DNA of 40,280 bases from an uncultured Oscillospiraceae bacterium. Its GTDB lineage: Bacteria; Bacillota; Clostridia; Oscillospirales; Oscillospiraceae. Location of the stretch: positions 1 to 40,280 of the forward strand of contig CAKTJA010000002.1 of assembly GCA_934567115.1 (NCBI GenBank), read 5' to 3'. Under the pieces are notes generated by a model, which saw nothing but the letters and a program-made list of their open reading frames with translations, was not told the origin of the DNA and did not search any database. This document shows, piece by piece, positions 33,772-40,280 of the stretch. The position numbers were made by a program, and so were the translations under genes. How positions within the stretch are numbered: position 1 is the stretch's first letter; each line of letters starts with the position of its first letter.

Positions 33772-34901
33772 TTTGCCAGCTCCTCCACCGCGCGGACCGC
33801 CGCGTCCGCGTCCTCCTCCGTGTTGTACCATCCAAAGCTGAAGCGGACCGCGCCCTGCTCCTCCGTCCCCAGCGCGCGGTGCATGCGCGGGGCGCAGTGC
33901 GCCCCCGGGCGGACGGCGATGCCGTAGTCCTGCGCAAGCGCGTCCGCGACCTCGCCCGAGTCGCATCCGTCGATGTTCAGCGCGACGACCGCCGTTCTCT
34001 CGCTGTCGAAATCGCCGTAGACCCTGACGTTTTCCAGCCGCCGCACGCCCTCGTAAAAGCGGCGCATAAGCGCGGTCTCATGGGCATGGACCGCCTCCAC
34101 GCCGACCGATTCGATGAACTCCAGCGCCGCGCCGAGACCCGCGATGCCGTGACCGTTAAGGGTCCCCGCTTCAAGCCGCGTCGGAAGCTGCGGCGGCTGC
34201 GTCTCGGAATAGGTCTGCACCCCGGTGCCGCCGACCTTCCACGCGCGAAGCTCCGGATCCCCGCGCAGACACAGCCCGCCGGTCCCCTGCGGACCCATCA
34301 GCGACTTGTGCCCGGTAAAGCAGAGCGCGTCGATGTGCATTTTTTCCATGTCGATGGGCAGCACGCCCGCGCTCTGCGAAACGTCGGCAATGAAAAGCAG
34401 ACCGTGCCTGTGCGCAAATTCGCCCACGCGGGTCAGGTCCACGGCGTTGCCCGTAAGGTTCGACGCGTGCGTGCAGACGACCGCGCGCGTGTCGGGACGG
34501 AGCAGACGCTCAAACGCCGCATAGTCGATGACGCCGCGCCGGTCCGCCGGAACAAAACTGAGCGAAACGCCGCGCTCGTCCCGCATCCGATAGAGCGGGC
34601 GCAGCACGGAGTTATGCTCCAGATCGGTGGAGATCACATGGTCCCCCTCACGCAGCAGACCGCAGATCGCCATATTCAGCGCCTCGGTCGAGTTGCAGGT
34701 GAAAACGACGTGGTCGCTTCTCGGACAGCCGAAAAGGGCCGCCGCCCTGCACCGCGCATCGTAGATCGCGCGCGAGGCGGTCAGCGCGCCGTCGTGCGTT
34801 CCCCGCGCGCTGTTCCCCATGCTGCCCATCGCGCGGACCACCGCCTCAACGACCTGCGGCGGCTTTTGCAGCGTGGTCGCCGCGTTGTCAAGATAGATCA
34901 A
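33768..34901 (-). CDS. Class V aminotransferase, cysteine desulfurase/selenocysteine lyase-like (TTG start)
   Basis: The 377-aa PLP enzyme resembles the cysteine desulfurase-like branch that accompanies Firmicutes selenium genes. It starts IYLDNAATT, keeps ADVSQSAG for cofactor binding, and has the PLP lysine in CFTGHKSLMGPQGTGG. The C-terminal AHCAPRMHRALG holds the likely catalytic cysteine that accepts sulfur or selenium. The start is a TTG at 34901 with GGAGGGG 8 nt upstream; no ATG fits. It probably supplies persulfide or selenide to the TusA-like carrier. It lies after proS, from which a terminator separates it, and is coupled to DUF3343. I saw no clear promoter of its own. Confidence 0.85.
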   Translation of the reverse strand: MIYLDNAATTLQKPPQVVEAVVRAMGSMGNSARGTHDGALTASRAIYDARCRAAALFGCPRSDHVVFTCNSTEALNMAICGLLREGDHVISTDLEHNSVLRPLYRMRDERGVSLSFVPADRRGVIDYAAFERLLRPDTRAVVCTHASNLTGNAVDLTRVGEFAHRHGLLFIADVSQSAGVLPIDMEKMHIDALCFTGHKSLMGPQGTGGLCLRGDPELRAWKVGGTGVQTYSETQPPQLPTRLEAGTLNGHGIAGLGAALEFIESVGVEAVHAHETALMRRFYEGVRRLENVRVYGDFDSERTAVVALNIDGCDSGEVADALAQDYGIAVRPGAHCAPRMHRALGTEEQGAVRFSFGWYNTEEDADAAVRAVEELAK

Positions 34902-34950
34902 CGGATCATCCCCTCCGTGTCGGATTCTGCCGCCCTGCCGGGGCGGTCGT

Positions 34951-34990
34951 ATGAAAAAGCGGAGCGGAAGAGACCGGCGGTCTCCTCCGC
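34951..34990 (-). terminator. Rho-independent terminator of proS
   Basis: On the minus strand twelve-base arms with one mismatch (34964-34975 and 34979-34990, 3-nt loop) lead into TCCGCTTTTTC. Confidence 0.8.
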
Positions 34991-35015
34991 CCCGCGCCGG
35001 CGGTCGGCGGTTTTA

Positions 35016-36455
35016 TCAGTAGGCCACGCCCCAGTAGATGTCGGTCGCCGCCTCCTTGCCGCAGAACACGCACTTCCCGACGGTGCCGGACTGGCGCAGC
35101 GGCATGCAGCGGGAGGATACGCCGGCCTTCTCCTTCATGCCAAGCTCGCACTCCAGACTCCCGCACCACTTGGTGCGCGCGAAGCCGCCGCGTCCGGAGG
35201 CCATTTCGCGGACCTCCTCCCAAGTGCTCAGGTCGAAGGTGTTGTCCTCAAGATTCCTCCGGGCGCTCGCGAGCATACTGTCATGGATCGCGTCGAGCAG
35301 CTCCTGCACGGACTGCTCAAGCGAGTCGAGCGCGACGAAGACCTTCTCGCCGTTGTCGCGGCGGACGGCGCAGCACTGTCCCTGCTCAAGGTCGCGCGGG
35401 CCGATCTCGATGCGCAGCGGCACGCCGCGCATTTCGTACTCGGCGCACTTCCAGCCCATGGACTGGTCGCTGTCGTCCAGCTTCGCGCGCACGTCCGCCT
35501 TGAGCAGACGGGCCATAATGTCCCGGGCGGCGTCGGCCACCTCGGGCTTCTTGTGCGCGGCGATGGGAATGACCACCGCCTGCACGGGCGCGATGCGCGG
35601 CGGCAGCACAAGGCCGTTGTTGTCGCTGTGCGTCATTATCATGCCGCCGATCAGCCGGGTCGACGCGCCCCACGACGTCTGGAACGGATACTGAAGCTTA
35701 TTGTCCCGCCCCGCAAAGGTCACGTCGTAGGCGCGGGAGAACTTGTCGCCGAAATAATGGCTCGTCCCGCTCTGGAGCGCCTTGCGGTCCTTCATCATGC
35801 ACTCGATGGTGTAGGTCGCCTCCGCGCCGGCGAACTTCTCCTTATCGGTCTTGCGTCCGCGCACGACCGGCATGGCAAGCGTGTTCTCGCAGAAGTCCGC
35901 GTAGCAGTTGAGCTGCCGCTCCGTCTCCTCCATGGCCTCCTCAGCGGTCTCATGAATGGTGTGACCCTCCTGCCACCAGAATTCGCGGCTGCGCAGGAAG
36001 GGGCGCGTGGTCTTCTCCCAGCGGATGACGGAGCACCACTGGTTGTAAAGCATCGGGAGCTGGCGGTAGCTTTGCAGCACGTTGTGCCAGTGGTCGCAGA
36101 ACATCGTCTCGGAGGTGGGGCGGAAGGCAAGCCGCTCCTCAAGCTTCTCGCTGCCGCCCATCGTCACCCACGCCACCTCGGGCGCAAAGCCGTTGACCAG
36201 CTCGCCCTCTTTTTTCAAAAGGCTCTCGGGGATCAGAACGGGCATCGCCACGTTGACATGACCGGTCTTTTTGAACTCGCCGTCCATGATGCGCTGAATG
36301 TTCTCCCAAATCGCGTAGCCGTAGGGCCGAAGGATAATGAAGCCCTTGACACTGGAATACTCGACCAGCTCCGCCTTGCGGCAGATATCGGTATACCACT
36401 GCGCGAAATTTTCCTCCATATTGGTGATCTGCTCGACCTTTTTCTCCTGTGCCAT
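35016..36455 (-). CDS. proS: Prolyl-tRNA synthetase (archaeal/eukaryal-type, class ProS3)
   Basis: The 479-aa enzyme has the short form without the INS editing insert. The class II core is visible in RPTSETMF and TTRPFLRSREFWWQEGHT. Toward the C-terminus are the anticodon-binding domain (RIAPVQAVVIPIAAHKK), the cysteine-bearing zinc region (KWCGSLECELG and GKCVFCGKEA), and the C-terminal tyrosine (WGVAY) that ends this type. It attaches proline to tRNA-Pro. Clostridia often carry this type. A strong promoter and GGAGAGG site precede the ATG at 36455. Confidence 0.95.
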   Translation of the reverse strand: MAQEKKVEQITNMEENFAQWYTDICRKAELVEYSSVKGFIILRPYGYAIWENIQRIMDGEFKKTGHVNVAMPVLIPESLLKKEGELVNGFAPEVAWVTMGGSEKLEERLAFRPTSETMFCDHWHNVLQSYRQLPMLYNQWCSVIRWEKTTRPFLRSREFWWQEGHTIHETAEEAMEETERQLNCYADFCENTLAMPVVRGRKTDKEKFAGAEATYTIECMMKDRKALQSGTSHYFGDKFSRAYDVTFAGRDNKLQYPFQTSWGASTRLIGGMIMTHSDNNGLVLPPRIAPVQAVVIPIAAHKKPEVADAARDIMARLLKADVRAKLDDSDQSMGWKCAEYEMRGVPLRIEIGPRDLEQGQCCAVRRDNGEKVFVALDSLEQSVQELLDAIHDSMLASARRNLEDNTFDLSTWEEVREMASGRGGFARTKWCGSLECELGMKEKAGVSSRCMPLRQSGTVGKCVFCGKEAATDIYWGVAY

Positions 36456-36535
36456 TGCGTTCCTCTCCTCTTTATTTCCGACGCCGGGCCGGGGGCCGTC
36501 CCCCGCGCGCCGGCAAAATGAGCTTATAGAGAAAT

Positions 36536-36564
36536 ATTCTACGTCGTTTCCCGCCGCTTGTCAA
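36536..36564 (-). promoter_or_regulatory. Promoter of proS
   Basis: On the minus strand TTGACA (36559-36564), a 17-bp spacer and TAGAAT (36536-36541). Confidence 0.8.
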
Positions 36565-36595
36565 GCCATACGCGTCCGGCGGACGCGGCGGACGC

Positions 36596-36624
36596 TTGCA
36601 AAACGGCGGCGCATCGTGTAGAAT
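36596..36624 (+). promoter_or_regulatory. Promoter of the SLH-GH18 gene
   Basis: TTGCAA (36596-36601), a 17-bp spacer and TAGAAT (36619-36624), divergent from and close to the proS promoter. Confidence 0.7.
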
Positions 36625-36656
36625 ATTGTCGAAAATTTATCGTTTGGAGGTCCGCC

Positions 36657-38294
36657 ATGAAAAAGATCCTACTGACCGCACTGCTCGCCCTGTGCATGTG
36701 TACGACGGCGCTCGCCGCGGAATACAGCGACGTTCCCGCCGATTCCTGGGCGCGGGAGAGCGTGGACAAGGCCGCGCAGTACGGCCTGATGAACGGCGTG
36801 GACGAGGGCGTGTTCGGCTATGGGGACACGATCTCGCGCGAGCAGTTCGTCACCGTGCTGGTGCGCATGCTCGGCTGGGAGAGCGCCGGGACCGGAGAGG
36901 AGGACGCCGCCGTCGATATCGCCGATTCCTGGGCGCGGGAGAGCATCAACACCGCCGCGCGCAACGGCGTGTTTGACCCGGGCGGAAGCTTCCGTCCGCG
37001 CGACGCGGTGACGCGCGGCGAAATGGCTGTGATGCTGGTGCGTGCGCTTGGCCTCGGCGAGCTGGCGCGGGCGGACGCGGACGCGGCGCTCCCGTTTGCC
37101 GATGTGACGGAGGACCGGGGCTTTATCGCCATCGCCTATGAGATCGGGATGACGTCGGGCGTGACGGAAACGACCTTCGAGCCGGACGGCAAAGCGACGC
37201 GCGAGCAGGCGGCCGCCATGCTTGTGCGCGTGTACGAAAAATACAACGCGCCCACCGAATGGACGCACGCGTTTTACGCGCTTTCCTCCTATTCGCAGCT
37301 GGAGCAGGCCAAGCGCTTCGACGAGGTGAGCCTCGGCTGGAGCCACATGACCTACAGCGCAGAGGAGGGCGCGAGGCTCTCCACCGAAAAGGACGGCTCG
37401 AGCGGCTTCTGCCTCCCCGCCGGCTACGCCGACGTTGTGCCGCCGCTGCGCGAGGCGGGCGTGGGGCTGAAGCTGTGCGTGTTCATGTCCGGCTCCCCGC
37501 TGCGCGCGATGCTTGCCGATGAGACGGCCCGCGCCGACGCGGTGAAGGCGATCATGGACGAGCTTGCGCGCGTATATCCCGACCTCGGCTTCAACCCGTA
37601 CAGCGGCGTGACCGTCGATTTCGAGGGGCTGCGCGCCTCGGACCGCGAAAACTTCAACGCCTTCCTGTCCGCGCTCTCCTCCGCCGTCCATGCGGAGGGG
37701 AAAACGCTCTACGCAGCCGTGATGCCCGCAGTATTCAGCGGCGCGTACTTCGACGGCTACGACTTCGCCGCGCTCGGCTCACTGTGCGACCGGGTGATCC
37801 TGATGGCGCACGACTACGCCGCGACCGATCTGACCGGCTTCCTCGGCTCGCGCTACTACCGCAACCACGCCTGTGCGCCGCTCCACTCCGTTTACTACGC
37901 GGTCCGTGCCGCCGCCGCGCAGATGGAGGAGCCGGGACGGCTCGCGCTGGCCGTCAGCATGGACGCGATGGCATGGCAGACGGACGGCGGCGGACTGCTT
38001 ACCGCCGTAAAGCCCACGCGTCCCCTGCCGGAGACCGTCATTCGCCGGCTCAGGCAGCCCGATACGGTGATGGGCTGGTCGGACGCCGCGCGCAGCCCGT
38101 GGTGCACCTACACGACGGAGAGCGGGCAGAACATCTTCCTCTGGTACGAGGACGCGCGCAGCGTTTCCCAGAAGCTCTCGTGCGCCAAGCTGCTCGGCGT
38201 GCGCTCCGTCTCCGTCTGGCGGCTGGGGATGATCCCGGACTACCCGGACGACGGGCTGCACTACGACGCGATGAGCGTGCTGACCGCGAAGTAA
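36657..38294 (+). CDS. SLH-anchored GH18-family glycoside hydrolase
   Basis: The 545-aa product has a signal peptide (MKKILLTALLALCMCTTALA) and three S-layer homology domains in tandem (about 22-200, opening YSDVPADSWARESV, VDIADSWARESI and FADVTEDRGFIAI). A GH18 barrel like those of spore-cortex lytic YaaH/SleL follows. The active-site strand reads GVTVDFEG with the catalytic glutamate near residue 323, and FLWYEDARSVSQKL plus a C-terminal SVWRLGM segment complete the barrel. It would cut N-acetylglucosamine linkages while attached to the wall. A GGAGG site lies 6 nt upstream. It stands alone between proS and lysR. Confidence 0.9.
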   Translation: MKKILLTALLALCMCTTALAAEYSDVPADSWARESVDKAAQYGLMNGVDEGVFGYGDTISREQFVTVLVRMLGWESAGTGEEDAAVDIADSWARESINTAARNGVFDPGGSFRPRDAVTRGEMAVMLVRALGLGELARADADAALPFADVTEDRGFIAIAYEIGMTSGVTETTFEPDGKATREQAAAMLVRVYEKYNAPTEWTHAFYALSSYSQLEQAKRFDEVSLGWSHMTYSAEEGARLSTEKDGSSGFCLPAGYADVVPPLREAGVGLKLCVFMSGSPLRAMLADETARADAVKAIMDELARVYPDLGFNPYSGVTVDFEGLRASDRENFNAFLSALSSAVHAEGKTLYAAVMPAVFSGAYFDGYDFAALGSLCDRVILMAHDYAATDLTGFLGSRYYRNHACAPLHSVYYAVRAAAAQMEEPGRLALAVSMDAMAWQTDGGGLLTAVKPTRPLPETVIRRLRQPDTVMGWSDAARSPWCTYTTESGQNIFLWYEDARSVSQKLSCAKLLGVRSVSVWRLGMIPDYPDDGLHYDAMSVLTAK

Positions 38295-38346
38295 GCGCGG
38301 CTCATTCTGTGTAAATCGCTGAAAAAGCTTTCCAAAACGTGAAAAT

Positions 38347-38377
38347 CGGGGGCTGGGACGAAACGTCCCGGCCCCCG
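38347..38377. terminator. Bidirectional terminator between GH18 and lysR
   Basis: Fourteen-base GC-rich arms with one GU pair (38347-38360 and 38364-38377). On the minus strand ATTTTC and later TTTT follow. A second stem lies at about 38390-38410. Confidence 0.7.
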
Positions 38378-38431
38378 CAGCCGGTCGGAGCGCGTACCTC
38401 CCGTACGCGTCCCGGTCGGCTCTTCATTTCC

Positions 38432-39358
38432 TTATCGGGCGGCGCTCTGCCCCGCCGCGCCCTCCTCCGCCGCAGGGGAGATCGCCGGGCTGGTGTCCTT
38501 CGCCCAGTCGATGGCGTGCTCGCAGAACATCCGCGTGATGGCGGACGACTGCGCCGAAGCGCTCACGGCGATGCCGATATCCCGGTAATACGGCTGGTCG
38601 AGCGGCTTTTTCACGATGCCGTGACGGTTGGGGTGCAGGATCAGGTCATGCACGACGCTAATCCCGAGGCCACATTCGACCATTGCGAGGATGGCAAAAT
38701 CGCTGCTGACCTCGAACTTGATGCGCGGCGACTGCCTGAGATGCTCAAGAAACTGGTTGATCTCGTAGTCCTGCTCCTCCTTCAGGCTGATGAAATCCTC
38801 GTCCGACAGGCGGCTGACCGGGAAGCACGGCGCGTCGCGCAGCGGATGGTTCGGCGGCAGAATGACGGTCAGCGAATCGCGCAGAAGGAAGGTCGTTTCA
38901 AAATCGTTGGAGCACGGCAGCGCCAGAAAGCCGCAGTCGATCTGCCCCCTGCGCAGCCATGTCGCAATCTGGTTGTATTCGCCGTTGAAGATCTGGAAGC
39001 GGATGTCCGGATATTTCTCATGGAAGGATTTGATCATCAGCGGCATCCAGCCGGTCGCCATGCTCGTGAACGCGCCGACGCGGACCAGTCCGCTCCGCAG
39101 GCCGTGCAGCTCGCTGACGGCAAAGCGCAGCTCCTCCTGCCCCTTGACGATCGACTGAAGGATGGGCAGCAGCTGCGTCCCCTCCGAGCTGATCTCGATC
39201 CCGGAGCGGTTCCGCGTGAGCAGCGTCACGTTCCAGCTCTCCTCCAAATCGGCGATCATGCGGCTGACGGCGGACTGGGTATAGCCCAGCTCTGCGGCGG
39301 AGCGCGTGATGCTTCCGGTCTCTATGGTTTTCAGATAGGCAAGGTACTTGTGGATCAT
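38432..39358 (-). CDS. LysR-family transcriptional regulator
   Basis: The 308-aa product has the LysR winged helix-turn-helix (about residues 1-60: YLAYLKTIETGSITRSAAELGYTQSAVSRMIADLEE as landmarks S-x-x-A-A-x-L, Q-S-A-V-S) and two periplasmic-fold effector lobes that follow. The start at 39358 has AAGGAG 10 nt upstream; a longer frame to 39409 has none. It is divergent from argC with interlocking promoters, so autoregulation and control of the arginine operon are likely. The effector cannot be told. Confidence 0.9.
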   Translation of the reverse strand: MIHKYLAYLKTIETGSITRSAAELGYTQSAVSRMIADLEESWNVTLLTRNRSGIEISSEGTQLLPILQSIVKGQEELRFAVSELHGLRSGLVRVGAFTSMATGWMPLMIKSFHEKYPDIRFQIFNGEYNQIATWLRRGQIDCGFLALPCSNDFETTFLLRDSLTVILPPNHPLRDAPCFPVSRLSDEDFISLKEEQDYEINQFLEHLRQSPRIKFEVSSDFAILAMVECGLGISVVHDLILHPNRHGIVKKPLDQPYYRDIGIAVSASAQSSAITRMFCEHAIDWAKDTSPAISPAAEEGAAGQSAAR

Positions 39359-39407
39359 GCGGTTTTCTCCTTCGTTCGGTCGGTGAAACGGGCGGCGCGC
39401 GCCCGGC

Positions 39408-39422
39408 ATTCAAATTTGGAAT
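39408..39422. promoter_or_regulatory. Candidate LysR-type operator (T-N11-A)
   Basis: The 15-bp near-palindrome ATTCAAATTTGGAAT contains a perfect CAAATTTG centre and the T-N11-A pattern of LysR operators. It lies between the start of lysR and both promoters. Confidence 0.4.
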
Positions 39423-39444
39423 GTTTAACAGAAGAATGATTTTC

Positions 39445-39473
39445 TTGTGCAGGTCGCATTAAAATTATATACT
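39445..39473 (+). promoter_or_regulatory. Promoter of argC
   Basis: TTGTGC (39445-39450), a 17-bp spacer and TATACT (39468-39473). It overlaps the minus-strand lysR promoter. Confidence 0.7.
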
Positions 39474-39492
39474 ATAACTGCAAATAATTCAA
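39464..39492 (-). promoter_or_regulatory. Promoter of lysR
   Basis: On the minus strand TTGAAT (39487-39492), a 17-bp spacer and TATAAT (39464-39469). Its -10 overlaps the argC -10. Confidence 0.7.
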
Positions 39493-39504
39493 CACTATCG
39501 TGAT

Positions 39505-39542
39505 GCGGTTTGCAGGAGCACGACAGCGTTTTTGCAAACCGC
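39505..39542 (+). promoter_or_regulatory. Leader hairpin before argC, possible attenuator
   Basis: Ten-base perfect arms (GCGGTTTGCA at 39505-39514 and its complement at 39533-39542) with an 18-nt loop, followed by GCAAAATTTTT and then the GAGGAGG ribosome site. It resembles an intrinsic terminator inside the leader. Confidence 0.45.
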
Positions 39543-39567
39543 GCAAAATTTTTGAGGAGGCATTGTC

Positions 39568-40280
39568 ATGATTCATTATTCCGCTATCGGTGCGACCGGC
39601 TATGTCTGCGGCGAAGTGCTGCGCATGATGGTCAATCATCCCGAGGGTGAGCTCGTCAACGTGCTCGACACCTATGGCGTCGGCGACGCGATCTCGACCC
39701 ACCACCCCGCCCTGCGCGGCTTCTACGATCAGACGATCATGGACCTGACTGAGGAGAACGTGCGCGAGACCGCGAAGAAGAGCGACGTCGTCATGATCCA
39801 GGTCCCCTCCGGCGACGTGGCCAAGTGGGCGGAGATCGTTCTTGCCGAAGGCTCCCGCATCATCGACATCGGCGCGGACATCCGCTTCCGCGACGTGAAC
39901 GTGTGGGAAAAGTGGTACGGTCAGAAGCACCCGGACGCCAAGATGACGCACGACGCCGTGTACTGCATCCCCGAGGTCATGCGCGACCTTGCCAAGGGCA
40001 AAAAGCTCATCGCCAACCCCGGCTGCTATCCCACCGCCTCCACGCTCGGCCTTCAGCCCATGCTCAAGGCGGGCCACGTTGTGGAGAACACCATCGTTAT
40101 CGACGCCAAGAGCGGCTACACCGGTGCCGGCCGCCGTCCCGCGCTCAACAAGCTGCTCACCGAGGCGGAGAATAATTTCTGCGCCTACGCGCTCGGCGGC
40201 GGTCACCGCCACACGCCCGAGATCGAGCAGAACATCGCCTACATCACCGGCAAGGACCTCATGAAGCCCGAGACCTGGCA
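39568..40280 (+). CDS. argC: N-acetyl-gamma-glutamyl-phosphate reductase, N-terminal part (cut by window edge)
   Basis: About 237 codons are present and the frame is open to the right edge. The product starts with a Rossmann NADPH loop, IGATGYVCGEVLRMM, then has GADIRFRD and CIPEV, and the catalytic cysteine in ANPGCYPTAST (about residue 153). The GHRHTPEIEQ segment near the window end is the usual substrate-contacting histidine region. ArgC makes N-acetylglutamate semialdehyde in arginine biosynthesis. The ATG follows a GAGGAGG site. Other arg genes would be expected to the right. Confidence 0.95.
   Translation, partial: MIHYSAIGATGYVCGEVLRMMVNHPEGELVNVLDTYGVGDAISTHHPALRGFYDQTIMDLTEENVRETAKKSDVVMIQVPSGDVAKWAEIVLAEGSRIIDIGADIRFRDVNVWEKWYGQKHPDAKMTHDAVYCIPEVMRDLAKGKKLIANPGCYPTASTLGLQPMLKAGHVVENTIVIDAKSGYTGAGRRPALNKLLTEAENNFCAYALGGGHRHTPEIEQNIAYITGKDLMKPETW

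Noticed and set aside
33879..36521. 880-codon open frame opposite the aminotransferase and proS
   Set aside because: It spans two real genes, their terminator and the proS start, with no recognisable domain.

Overview
The window is GC-rich, densely packed bacterial chromosome. It most likely comes from a Gram-positive, spore-forming Clostridia of the Oscillospiraceae type (Oscillibacter/Flavonifractor-like). This is inferred from sigma-A type promoters (TTGACA/TATAAT, 17-bp spacing), strong GGAGG ribosome sites, SLH-anchored surface proteins, a ClpE-like ATPase with a zinc N-terminus, an EFR1-type ferredoxin, a DUF5711 protein, and a YedE/TusA/DUF3343/class V aminotransferase set known from Firmicutes selenium loci. 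No species was assigned.

Layout. 1-3.1 kb: start of ftsH (minus), a promoter-bearing palindrome, a GNAT acetyltransferase, and a PAP2-like membrane protein coupled to an XRE regulator with a membrane tail, closed by a perfect bidirectional terminator. 3.2-8.6 kb (minus): an EF-G paralogue with an altered G4 motif, and rlmB followed by a large acidic membrane protein that looks like a catalytically dead P-type ATPase. 8.8-12.0 kb (minus): a secreted LRR protein and an SLH protein that look like one gene split by a frameshift, behind a strong promoter and a roughly 300-nt structured leader. 12.2-12.8 kb: tRNA-Thr(CGU) with the decayed 3' end of a tyrosine integrase, its terminator and four direct repeats, the scar of a lost integrative element. 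13.4-15.1 kb: a P-loop ATPase and a hairpin-rich spacer with a MITE-like 131-bp element.

24.7-14.9 kb (minus) is one probable ten-gene operon with one recognisable promoter and one terminator: methyltransferase, ecfA1-ecfA2-ecfT (energising core of vitamin ECF transporters), truA, DUF5711, cvpA, clpE-like, a 71-aa four-cysteine protein and an EFR1 ferredoxin. Next come a CPA2 cation/proton antiporter (minus) divergent from nodB-like lipoprotein-cdd-asnS (plus), then recG and an intergenic run of perfect hairpins. 32.0-34.9 kb (minus) holds yedE-tusA and class V aminotransferase-DUF3343, a likely sulfur or selenium delivery set, preceded by proS. A three-SLH GH18 protein (plus) follows. The window ends with a lysR gene divergent from argC (partial), sharing overlapping promoters.

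Most of the content is housekeeping. The parts most worth a second look are the degenerate P-type ATPase, the structured leader of the LRR-SLH gene, the integrase scar at tRNA-Thr, the MITE-like element, the hairpin cluster after recG, and the shortened selenium/sulfur locus. I found no CRISPR array, phage module, toxin-antitoxin pair or recognisable defence system.
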